A stretch of 64,000 nucleotides of DNA, from NCBI GenBank assembly GCA_036768485.1, contig JAVLUZ010000082.1, positions 146,389-210,388 of the forward strand. Direction: 5' to 3'. Position 1 is the stretch's first letter. Each line of letters starts with the position of its first letter. This DNA comes from Mermis nigrescens (lineage: Eukaryota > Nematoda > Enoplea > Mermithida > Mermithidae). The position numbers were made by a program, and so were the translations under genes. Below are positions 11,771 to 24,700 of the stretch, one piece after another. The notes beneath the pieces were generated by a model. It searched no databases and had not been told where the DNA came from. It was given only the letters and a program-made list of their open reading frames with translations.

Positions 11771-12435
11771 GGGTTGACCGAAAAATGCACTTGTCAACAG
11801 CGGAATATGACGTTTTGGCGCCGCCGTTTTAGCGCAACACTCGTTGTAATATTATTAATTATTTATATTTCATTTATTATTAAAGTATAATACAGATTCT
11901 CAAAGCCCATTCAATTCTCTATTTAATGGTATAAATCACTTTAAGAATATCTTTGAATTTAGTGAGATAATAAGATGCATCTGAAAATACACTGGATTTT
12001 CTACAGTTTTTTAGTCGTACATAAGTGAATACTCATCGAAATAAAAAGAACAATATGCTATTTTGTAGCTTGGAGAACCTGCTTTCTGAATATATGATTT
12101 AGTTAAAAATTCCCTTGAAATTGATTTAATTAGAATAATTTATAAGTTTCTGGCGCCAAAACGTCGTAGACCCTGTCAACAGGGCAGGGGGACTTTTCTG
12201 CTTATCGTATTTGCATTATAATTGTAAAGAGGACGAGTGCTTTTCCAGTGCAGGACAAAGCTGTTTACACTCGTGCTTACTATATATTTTTATAATAAAT
12301 ATTTTGGCATTTTTCTTCCGCGTTTTTCGACCTAAAATCGATTTAAGCTGCTATTTTGTATAATTTGAGCAAAAATCGCGTTTATTTTAATTATTCGACT
12401 CGTATGCAAAAGCAAGGAGTTGTTTTGGCCCACCC
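11771..12435. mobile_element. Inverted-repeat element family E, copy 1
   Basis: Starts GGGTTGACCGAAAAATGC and ends TTTTGGCCCACCC, inverted versions of one TIR. An internal inverted pair GACGTTTTGGCGCC (about 11,812) and GGCGCCAAAACGTC (about 12,150) adds to the palindromic layout. The related copy at 14,883-15,455 has the same end sequences. No clear target duplication. It lies just 3' of the nuclear receptor gene. Confidence 0.5.
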
Positions 12436-12514
12436 TGCGTATCGTACACTATTATCCGGTTTCCGTACTCTAATAAATACATGAAACTAAAATAAAATAT
12501 TAGCACAGCACCAC

Positions 12515-12520
12515 TTTATT
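12515..12520 (-). other. Polyadenylation signal of the nuclear receptor gene
   Basis: AATAAA on the minus strand, 30 bases downstream of the receptor stop codon, with no competing signal closer. Confidence 0.55.
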
Positions 12521-12549
12521 TCATTAAGTATGTCGCCTTGCGTTTTTCT

Positions 12550-12764
12550 CTATAGACACGTCTCGACTTCTCGTTGACACAATATAAAAGGCACGTAGAG
12601 CATTTTGCTGTTAAGTAAAACGTGAGCCGCTGATTGCAGCGTGGGCAGCCATGCTAAAATATCGGTCAATTTCGGTAACATTTCGGCTTGGCTCAGATGA
12701 ATGCGAAGCAGTTTTATGAATTGATCTTGTAAAAGTGTCACCTTTTGATCGACCAAAGACTCGC
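12550..12764 (-). CDS. Nuclear receptor exon 7: last helices and stop
   Basis: The acceptor GCTTCTAG opens [20 protein letters not shown] and [20 protein letters not shown], corresponding to helices 9-11, and ends [10 protein letters not shown] with TAG. No classical AF-2 motif (hydrophobic pair, x, Glu, hydrophobic pair) is visible at the end. Confidence 0.85.
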
Positions 12765-15700
12765 CTAGAAGCGCAAATAGATCCAGCAAATGGTTACGAA
12801 ATAAAAAATAATTCATCAAACGCAGTAAAAATAACAATTTATAATAATGATTTATAATAATAATAAAAGAGAATAATAATTTAAGAGTCCTTGGTTTACG
12901 AAAAAGAATTTTACTTATAGTAGTTATAATGACTGGCTTTTTAAAAGATGTTTTTTTTTGTACATTTGTATGTGCAAAGATCATCTGAAAAATCTTCGCA
13001 TGAGCAAAAAAAATTTTTAATGTTCAGGATGATCGTTTCTTTGGTTGTGAAAGCATCTGTCTGACTTTTGTTACCCTCTTAGTAAGGTCCCAAGCTTTTT
13101 GTTCTAATGTGTTGACTATCACGAGCTTCTTTGCATTACGGTATCTTTGGCTATTAGCAAACAATCAACTTATCATCAAAACTTGCAGTCGGCAACCGCA
13201 CATGCATATTATAGCTCAAAACTTAGGGTTAGGGTCACTAACCCTTTTCAGAGGAGGATGACTTTCACTTTTCAGCCAAAAATGAAAAATCAGCTGAAAG
13301 TGACCGAAAAACGCAAATTTTTGCCAAAAATGGGAGATGAAGGGAAGCAAAACGTTTTCTCGCTTTGGAGGATGGGAGGGCGACGAATCGCGGTTTGGGA
13401 TTCCTATTCCCCGTCCCATATATGTATGCAACGACCTGCAGCTCAAAATATGCATGAGTGCAGCACCCACGATAAAAGCACGTTATCCACTGCAGACTCA
13501 TCTGATAAAATAAAAATAAAACAGAGTAATAAAGGAATAAAATTAATTTAAAAGCAAACCGCTTCCAACTATCACTTCTTATTGAAGAGTTATAGTGTTG
13601 TAAAGGTGGTTCATTTTATACGCTGAATCTACAAGTGCAGAAAAAGCATATAGCTTTGCTTAACTGTATGCTAAATAACATGAGCATAAGCAATACAATT
13701 GAAAGTTTACTATATCAGCGAAATTCTGGGGAGTGGTCTGGGTGGTGTAAAACCAGCAAAAAACCACAAATATGCCAAAAATTCAACTCTGGGGGATCTT
13801 TCGAGTTTTGAGGGTATTTGCCGGATTCGGGGGTCTAAACGCCCCAAACCACCACGCTTATTTGCGAGTAAACCCCTCATAGGCAGAGGAAACCGTGTTC
13901 AACAAGAAAGTGAGAAGTTATAATGCGTATTTAAGCTAAACTTACGCACAAAACTATACTCAGAGGGCTGAAATAATTGGTATCATAGAATCGAAAATTT
14001 GACAGCTTTCGCAACTATGCAAAGAGAATCTGAGAATGAAGGATATTGTGCTAATGAACTCGATCTAACATAAACGCCCTCAGAGAAACTAACTTCTAAT
14101 TTTCAAACAAAACGATGCTTATTTATAGTCTGTTTCACATAAGTTTGTGCATAAATTAAAAGAATTTTTCGAAAGTAAGCCGATGGCTTACGATAATTAT
14201 TTATCAAATCAATGCTATAATCGCAATTTGTCGGCTTATTGCCGAAAATAATTTTTAAAATTCATGCCGAAACTTGTGTGAGACAGACTATAGTCACAAA
14301 GATTTGTTCTTGCGTAAAAAGTTTGGCTGAAAAATAGAAGAGATAAATAAAAAATATAATTAGATTATACAAAGATTGATTTCGTGTGCTTAATCTGCGT
14401 TTCAGGCACGTAGCTGGCCCTCCTATTTGGGGGGGACCAACACCAATTTTCCAGGTCTGAGCCAAAAATAGCACAAAATAACGTGTAAAAAGTCCTATTT
14501 TTCCGGTTTTTCTGAATTTTGGGGGGTCAGGACCCCTTCAGTCCCCCCACAGCTACGTGCCCGTTCTTAGGATTCAATATGTAGACAGTAATTAATTTTT
14601 TTCGTTAAATAATATGCAAAATAAGTTTAAAATCACTATGCTCAATGAAATAATAGAGTTAAACGTTCTAAAAGTTAGAAATTCTACCTCCCGAAGAGTC
14701 AACAAATTTTTAAATACTGGCTGTATATCTAGCTAATTTTCAAACAACATGCTTCTCTTTTATCTTTTTCTTCTTATCCCATTTTATTTATTTATCATGT
14801 ATTACTATCTATTTTGTAATTTATTTATGTACCTAATAATTTCTTTATTATAATTTTATTAGTTTTATTTTTATTCATTTTAGGGTCGCCCGAAAAACGC
14901 TTGACTCCGATTTGACATGTCATAACTTCGGCTGATATGAACATAAAACTCTAAGAACAGCGACATCACATAGATCAAAATGTTTTCCATAAAACTGTAA
15001 TAAAAATTTCAACCATTATTATGTCAATTGTTCGGGCGCTGGCGCGATTCATTTACACCCTACTTCAATATTATTTAAACATTAAAACCCTGATTGGTTC
15101 TGCCATCAATTCGTTCCCTGTTTTGACGATATCTTGAAGCTTTACACTTAGCTGGACGCATATCTTTTCTTGTAATTTAAACAATATGTTGTTTAATTTT
15201 TTGACTGTATATATTGTCAAAAAAAGGATATCAAAAAGAAGTAATGTGATATAACGCAGAAACTCTGGGGCTTGAAAGTGATGTGCAAGTTAACAAATCG
15301 TCACAGCGCATGAATACCTGGTAGCTGGCTAAAATTTCTACACAGTTTAAACAAAGACATATTTATCTGCATAATGCAGCTGGTTTTAAAACTCTACGTC
15401 AATAATTGCATAAGTTATGGTGTAATGTGGGACGCAACCTTTTTTCGGCCCACCCATGTACATCTATTCATTTTTCCTTATCCCTCGCCTTTCTATTTTC
15501 TTTCTTACCCTTCTGACGTATAGACAACTTCCTAATTATTTTTTTTATAATTCCAACACATTATTTGAAGTTCCCTAGTCAGACAGGTCATGCTTGTGCT
15601 TTTATCGCTATGAACATTTAAATTATAAATATTATTTAATTGTGAATATTGTATATTATTAAATTATCAATATTATTTATTTAGTTATCAATTATTTATC

Positions 15701-18700
15701 AATCGAGATACAAATAATTTGTAATAATACTATAAAAATTATAAATAAAAATTCTGTACTATGCGTAAGGAAATTTGTTTTACTTTCACCTTGATTTAGC
15801 AGCACGATCGCTTTCAAGCAGACGTACGCTTCCCGACTCAAATTCAGGCGTCTTAATGAAGCGACAAGCTGAGTGAATTTCAGAACAAGATGACCGGCTT
15901 CTTGTTCGACGAATTCGTCGAACAAACTATCACCAGTGTAATGCCGTAATCGGCGACACAACGATTTAAGGTTTATCGCGTGGTCTTGCAACGAAAACGT
16001 GGTCAACGACCGCCGACCAATAGTATTGGACTTTGCCACGCCTCTTTGGCTCAAGTCGAGCAGCAATTGGCTGGCCGCGCACGCAGCTTCGTCGAATAAT
16101 AATTCAGTAGACGCGACTTCGTCGCAAAGCGATTGGTTGGTATCATTAATATGGCTATTTCTATTGGTCGGATTATTATTCGATGTTAATAACTCCGATG
16201 ATGGGCATACCTGCGATATCGTCTGATAAGGAACGGCCTTATCAGTCGTATCGACAGACAAAGGGGCTTTGTCGGCAAGATAAAAGGCGGAGCTTAGCAG
16301 AATTAGCTCCGCCCATCGTTTAGTCAGCAGCTGACTGAAGGCGTCCACCGGAAGATCATTGTAGATGGGGAGGTGTTTGGTCCAGTTCACCAGCTTTTCT
16401 ACTATTTCGTCGCCGACGTTGTTAAATTGGCAGCATACGTCGCTTGTACTTTCGTGACTCACTAGAAGCCGTATTCGAAAATTAATTTCAGGACAACACG
16501 AAGAAAAATTTGAAAAATAAAAAATGGAGAAACGAAAATAATATTCAAAAAACCAACGATGAAAAATGTCCAGATAAAATAAAATTTCTTGATTTTTCAA
16601 CTCAGCCATTACAATAAATATAAATTTATTAAAAGAATAATCTACTATATATTTTTGAAAGTTTGTTTGTTTGTATGTATGTTCGTATGTTTGTGCCGGG
16701 TTGGCTCCGGCCCAATGAAATTTGGTGGGCTGATATTTTAGGCCGAGGTCAGTCCAATGGGGAAGGAGCCGTAGCGATCTTGAAATTTCGACAAACGCAC
16801 CCATTGGCCCTGGGCAGGGAAGGAGCAGGGTTTGGCCCCTGTGCTATAAGCCTCCACGATTTCGGAGATGGCCGATTTTTTGCTATTTTTTTCAAAAATT
16901 AGTTTATACTGTCTGTATAGGGATACCCCGGCCAAGAGGAGCATGCCTGGCGACACTATGTACATTGTTATATGTTATAGCATTGGTCGGCACTGTGAAA
17001 CATCAAAATACGGGTTTAACCAAATGATGCTATAACATAGGCAATTTTATAAGATAGGCATGGTATGAGATACTATGTGCAACAAGATAAGCAATTCTAT
17101 AAGATAGGACGTGATATAAGATACTCTGTACTACAGGATAGGCAATACTATAAGATAGGACGTGATTTAAGACACCCCGTGCTACAAGATAGGCAATGCT
17201 ATAAGACAGTAAGGTCGAAGTGATATAAGATACCCCGAGCTGCAAGATAGGCAATGTTATAAGATAGTATGGGATATAAGATACCATGTGCTACGAGATA
17301 GGCAATGCTATAAGATAGGTTTGGTATAGATACTCCTGTCTGTGCCATAACATGCAGTGATATAAGATAGGAGATACCATCAGCTATAACATATCACGTG
17401 ATATATGACACCCTTTGCTACAACAAACAAAAAATTTTTAAAACATCAAAAAATATGGTGTGACCGAAAAAAATTTTTCAAAACATCCTAAAACATCAAA
17501 AATATGGTTTGACGAAAAAATTGTCCAAAACATCCCAAAACATCAAAAATATGGGTTTGATTAAAAAAATTTTCCAAAGACATCCTAAAACATCAAAAAT
17601 ATGGTTTGACGAAAAACATTTTCCAAAACATCCCAAAACATCAACAATATGGGTTTTATTAAAAAATTTCCAGAACACCCCAGAACATCAAAAATATGAT
17701 TATGGCTAAACAATTTTCAAAACCATTCTGTAACGTCAAAAATATGGATTTGATCAAAAAAATGGTTGACAAAAGACATTTTAAAAAAATCCAAAAAATA
17801 AAATATGGTTTGTACCAACAATTTTTTTTAGAAATATCCCAAAAACATCAAAAGTCTTGAAAAATAAAAAATACAAGAGACATATTAATTCCATATAGCT
17901 ATCAGGTCTAAGTTCAGCCCGGGCAACGCCGGGCAAAAAGAATTATAGTGAAAAACATTCGTACTTTGCTTCCATGTTGAAGGATTTTATCACAAATATG
18001 CTGGAATCCAAAATTCGAAAGCGCTCACTAATAGAAACTTAGATGTGATAGATCTATCGGTACAGTAAAACAGACCTTAACGGTCGAATGTATAATAATT
18101 AAAATACTGTTCAAGAAAATTTTCGAACTTTTATCGTCATTTTGCAATTTTTTGTCAATATTTAGTTTGAAGAGAAAGGCAAAAATAAGACTTTTTGCCA
18201 GAACCAAAAATTTTTCGACATTTTTGCAGCTTTGAAAAATAGTGTACCTAAGAAATCAAAGCGCCACCCATGCATGGTGATTATACCCATTGAATTGCAT
18301 TTCTAAAGAATTAATTTTGTTTTTTCGTTAGTTTTTGATACCAGCGGGTTAATTCCGATGAATAATTTTAGAAATGCATTTTGGCTCGCGCCATCAAATG
18401 TAGACCCCCAGCGATTTCCATATGAGCTACAGTAACCTAACTTTACATATACGTTGCTCGTGGTCATAACTTTTGCATCAATATATCAGGTAGATATGAC
18501 ATGAGTATTGAATCAGTGATTATTTGGTTACTGTAGCTCATATGAAAATCGCTGGGGGGATTCTACATAAAATCCCAAATTTCTACCCTTTTTGGTCTAA
18601 AACTCTTAAACTTCATATTTTCGACCATCCCCGATCAAACAAAAGTGACGCATTACTCGTTTTTGAACAAAGCTCTTTATTTTCACCGTTTTCCGCTTGG

Positions 18701-21700
18701 CTACGTTCCAAACACTTCAGGCTTATCAGTTCTTCCAGCTTGTCAATTTCTAATAATTCGTTAATCATCGTTCTTCTGGGTTTAATCATACAATCGCGAT
18801 AGTTGTTGTCTGACGATGTCGTTCTTGCCGTCTTTGGTTTTAATCGAGATGCAGTCATTTGAGCTTAAACGATATATCATTTTTATTGAAAGATCGGAAA
18901 AAATAAAGCAGGCGACAAAGTAAGCTTAGCGTCACTTAAAAAGCGCACGCTAGGCTAAAAATATAAGTAAAAATAATATAAAATGAATAAAACGGAATAA
19001 AAATAATAAATAAAATAAATAGTAAAATAGATAATACACAAAACTCATAGTTAATAAATAAAATGAATGAAATAAAATCTAATAACAAATAAATCAAATA
19101 ATAAATTACAATAATAAAAGATAAAAATAATATAGCTAAAACATATGCCTTCAAAAACCACCAGGGTGCATTTCGTGTAGGACCTGATCATAATTTAAAG
19201 TAGATTTTTTCAGCTAAACTAAATTTTCATCATTATTCCAACCAAGTGAACGCAAAATAAGTTATTTCTCTCTGATATTGAATAATCAGCCAGGCAACTG
19301 GTGCCAATGACACATGAAAGTGGGGTTATTCGAGATGGAGGATTTAAATCGAAACTCGACCAAAACTCGATAGTCCCTACTATCGAATTTCTGGCCAGTT
19401 TTGCAATTTCGCACCATGACACCCTCCGAAATTCGATCGCTGTCCATGTATAGAACTAATCTGTGATTTACAAATAAATAATTGATTATTTATTCACTTG
19501 GAGGTTAGAATGGATTTATGGGGAGCATAGGGCGGCGTTGGCCTATAGATACGAAAAAAATGACAAAAATGAGCTGGAAACTCGAATCTGAGCGTAAAAT
19601 TCGAAATTCTAAAATAAAAATCTGAGTGTCGAACTCTTGAATGCTAAGGTTAATAAATTATAATAAAATTTATAAAATGCCTCGCGATAAAAATTCAAAA
19701 AATTACATTTAGCACATGATAGAGTTTAAAATCAAGTCAGATAAACGTAATGCTAGAGTGTCATAAAGAAACGCAACAGAATTAATACAAAATGATAAGA
19801 AAATAATAAAGTTAAAACAAATAAAAAATAACATACAATTATACATGCACAGCATAAGAATTCTGGAAGGGTGGAATGAAATTTTAAAGTGCCTTTTGGG
19901 TCTAAAAATGGTAGGTTACGCGTCAAACACATTGTTTTTCGGCATTTCTGACAATATTCTTTCTTTTTAGAGCATAAAAACATTTTAAAAAATTTAAAAA
20001 AAATAAAAATAGTCAAACAAATCGAAAAAATATAGTCAAAACATGAGTAGTTGGAGCGAAGCGCCGATAATTTGACACTTTTGAGCAAATAGATAGCTAA
20101 AAACGCTTAGAAAAGCACCTTCCCAACTAATTTTTAGAAAAGTTTTGGGAATTTTCGGAAAATCTTGAATTCTTAAAGAGAGTGAAAAAATTTCGGCGGG
20201 ATGGAAAATTTTTCTGGGGGTGAAACTCCCCAAACCACCCCTTCAAGATCATGTATGAGTAAAACACGAAATGATAACTTACAAGCGAATGAATATCTAT
20301 TATTTGAAAGGCATAAATTGATCGGTTGGTCCTCTTGATGCAATGATTCCGTGTTTACCATATGCCTGATAGGGGTCGCCAAAAAAGGCGTAGATGCTTT
20401 GGGCAAACCTTGAATCGAATTCAGCAGCAGCTGCTCGCACATCATTTGCATGCGGCGAGATTTTTTGTACTTAATCTATGGAATATTCATAATAAATCAT
20501 GTGCAAAATATAAAAAGGTTTTATAGCATTTTTAATTTTATTCTACATATTCAAAAAATTAGGGTCCTAGTCGATAATTGAAATAATTAATAAAAATATT
20601 TATGCTTTAAACAGCGAAAATGGCTTGAGATAAGCAGGATAAAAGTTATCTTTCAGCTCACTGCTATCAGATCAGGTTAAGACAGCAATAAATACAATTT
20701 TCATCTAATCTCGGCCCTGATTAGGCTCTATTTTCCATAAGCAATTTTTATCTCGCTTCGGTATTTCGCCCAAATCTCTTTGATAAATTCCGAAGAAAAA
20801 GAATTGAAGAATCGAAATTTTTAGAATTTCAAAAAATTTTCTCTATTTGCGGAGGTTCCCTGTCAATGACGTAGATTTTTATCTGGAAGGTGCAAATCCA
20901 TTTTCCCGCGATTTATCGATGCTAACGGATGCTGAAAATTGAAGACAATTGTCAAAAATTCAGCGATTGTGAAGGCGCTTTCAAGGCTATCTACAGCTCC
21001 ATGAGGCAAATTTATCTCTTCAAGCCCATCAGAATGTTTCCTGGTGAGCAGGCCTGCATTTTTTAAGTTGTCTTAAGAAGAGGACCACAAATATTCTGCT
21101 CAATATTCGATGGACTGTTAGCTAAGTTAAATGCATTTTATCGGCTTTTCAAATAATTTTTAAGCATAAAATATGAAATTATTTATAAAAAAAGATTTTC
21201 AATGTTTTTCTAACTCAGTTAATGTAAATTACATAACAACAAAGCTCAAAAATATAAAAATATGTTGTACTTGAAAACAACTTGTCAACTTGTCTCATGC
21301 TCTAATTATGCTTAACTCGAGCAGTTTTTAATTTTAAATATTAGCATTTATAGTTGACTAAATTCACATCATGCACGATTTGCATATCAATAAAACTACG
21401 ATTCTTCGTGACAAATCAGGAGAAGCTTAATTTTGCTTTTGGCTTCAATTAGGTCACAATCATAGAAGATAATTCATGGCTTGAAATGAAACCAAGTTGA
21501 AAAATAAGATATTTACTTATCGAAATAAATAATCAAATCATATTCAAATAACATAAAATAAGACATCAGGAAACAAAGGAGAGTAAGACGGTTGATTAAA
21601 GTCAACAAATGTAATATTTTTAATCTCTTTTATTTTTCGTTCCTTTCTGCTGTAGAATACTTTTCCCTATGTGTGGGAATCAAAATTTGATTTATCAGAA

Positions 21701-24700
21701 ATAAATTTCTTTAATACTAAGTTTGGCCTGATAGACGGCAAATATATCGTAACATCCTGCAATTTTACAATCAGAGAACAAAGAGGATAAAATGAAAATA
21801 AAATGAAAGCAATCATTTCATATGCGTCCTCCCAATGATGCACAATTAAAATAGATTTTTGAATGTAAAAACCGCTCAAACTCACTCAAAAAAGCATGAT
21901 AGAAAATTAAATAATTTGCAACGAAGCAGGAACTGAACCACTGAAATTAAAAAATAATAAATCTCTCACGGCAAACTCTTATTCTACGGGTGAACAAAAT
22001 TTCTTTTACCTTGTATAAATCGTATATTGCACTTCCGTTTCTACCGCCGGGCATCCTATCTTCCCGAACAGCTAGATAAAATAGTACGCTACGGTTTGGA
22101 AAATCAAAATCAAAGAAAAACATACAAATGCTTACATACTAACAGAGACGAGCTTCCTGCCCCCAGAATTCCATTATTAAACGTTTTTTATTTTCGCAAT
22201 TTTTTTAATGTCTTGAACTGAAAACGTTTAAAAATGTGACTCTGTCCTAGCACTAATTGTTCAGCCTTTTCGTTTTGGACCCTCAGACGCCTTCCAGAAT
22301 TGTGGTCCTGACCAGGTAGTGTTAGATTTTCGAAAAAGAGTATTTCCTGGCATGCCAATGATAAGTATAGAAAATACCCACGCAACCGGATTCAGCGTAG
22401 TGTAGGATTAATAAAACACTGCAATCTTTCAGGAAAAATTTAGAACCTTATCTGAGTTTAAAAAGTTGATTCTGCTGCCTTTCAGAATGTTATTCCTTCG
22501 AAACCTAATTTATTCATTTTTATTACAACAATCATGCAACACGTCTAAAACTCACATTGCATCAATGAAAGAAAAATAAAGTGATTAGTAAATAATGTTA
22601 TAGGTAACTATGAAGTGATAATCCATTGTACGTTCGCATAGTATCATCATTTTTCCAGTATTTTCAGATTATTATTATAAAATTTAATGTAGTTTTCCGT
22701 TAAATGCCTTAATCATTGAAAAACAAGCTCTATAAATAGTGAGGCAAAAGCCGAAGCTTTTATTAATCGAAATATCACACTTTTCAGATCTTTTTATTGA
22801 TATACATATTTAGCCCTTCGTATTTATTACGCTATGATCCTTATTATACACATAAATAGAAACTTAGTCGATATATTTTTCAGAAAAGTTAATCTTCAAT
22901 TTATTAATTTATAATTTTTGATTTATTATTTTATACAATCTGTATTATTTTTTCATATAATCTATTTTTTTATTTTTCCATTTAAAAATTTACCTTCTAA
23001 AACCATGCCTTGTTGCAGACATTTCTGGAACCGGCAAAACTGGCATCGATTCCTCTGCTCTTTACTCATTGGACACTGGCCAAGTCCATTAACGCAAGTG
23101 TATAAGCGTTTACCTTGCACAGTACGCTTGAAAAATCCCTTACACCTGAAAAATGAATTCAAAAACTAATTCTATGTGCATTGCAATAAATTTACTCCCC
23201 TTCACCATTTTTGTTGACCGTTCAAGCTTCTGAGTTTTCAATTGCACATTTTGAATCAATTAATTTATTTATTTATCAATTAATCACAAATTTCATATCT
23301 TGAAATAAGGTGTTATACACTGTTATTGCATTAAGATATGTGTGTCTCCTTAACTGATTACTTATCTGTAAAAAACTAATGGTATTCCTGACTAATCCAT
23401 CAGACTTTTACTAAAACCACTAAAATCTGTGGAACATTTTTTTACAAAAAGGGCGCGGCTGTATTTTTAGGAAAAATTATTAAGTTGACAGATTCTGCTC
23501 GTCATGGTGTCAATACCACCCAAAAATGGAAGTGATTCATTATTTTCCTGATATCATACGACTGAGCCATTTCTTGATTATCATACCATTTAATTTGAGT
23601 GGATATTCTATTTTGCGTATTCTAATACTTAATCAATTCATATTTGGGTACTATACATCATGCTTTAGTGTCAAATAATTTTATAGCTTACGATTTACTG
23701 CACATTTTTATACGACTTCGGATTTAGCGTTAGTTTTTTATATTTCCAGTAAGAACTGTGTTCATTGAATTATCTTTAGACTTAACTTTCCTAATAAAAT
23801 AAACTCCTTGGTGCTTTATAGATAGTTGGATTGTGTCTCAAAGCCCCACCAGTTCCAACAGCCCCACCGTCCCAACAGCCCCACCAATAATCCCAACAAC
23901 CCCACCAATCCAAACAGCCCCACCAATCCCAACAGCCCCACCATCCCAACAGCCCCACTATCCCAACAGCCCCACCGTCCCAACATCCCCACCAATAATC
24001 CCAACAGCCCCTCTCGTCCCAACAGCCCCACCAGTACCAACAGCCCCAACGTCCTAACATCCCCACCAATAATCCCAACAACCCCACCAATCCCAACAGC
24101 CCCACTAATCCCAAACAGCCCCACCGTTCCAACAGCCCCACTATCCCAACAGCCCCACCGTCCCAACAGCCCCACCAATAATCCCAGCAGCCCCACCAGT
24201 CCAAAGAACCCCACCAGTCCCAACAGTCCCACCGACCCAACAGCCCTACAAAGAATACCAACAGCCCCACCAATCCCAACAGCCCCACCAATCCAAAACA
24301 GCCCCCACCCAGTATCAAGAACCCCACCAGTCCCAACAGTCCCACCGACCCAACAGCCCTACAAAGAATACCAACAGTCCGACAAATCCCAACAGCCCCA
24401 CCAATCCTAACAGCCCCACCAATCCCAGCAGCCCCCACCAAGCATAACAGCCCCACTACTTCCAACAGCCCCACCAATCCCAACAGCCCCACCAATCATA
24501 ACAGCCCCACCTCACAGCTCCACACCCAACAGCCCACCAATCTACAGTCTCATCACCTAACAGCCCCACCATCCGAACAGCTCTACCGCCCCTACAGCCC
24601 CACCAGCATACGTGGGCAGCAAGAAAATTCTGGGGGTGCAAGATTTTTCAAAGGTCAAAAAATGGCCTTAAACATGGTGGTATGGCGAGGAAAACACCAT

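Noticed and set aside
13222..13236. TTAGGGTTAGGG telomere-like motif
   Set aside because: Only two units in an otherwise ordinary repeat; far too short to be an interstitial telomere.
15692..16804. 370-codon continuous frame as one exon
   Set aside because: Only 15,790-16,461 is bounded by in-phase splice sites and matches the receptor domain; the upstream part is Helitron sequence and the downstream part is intron.
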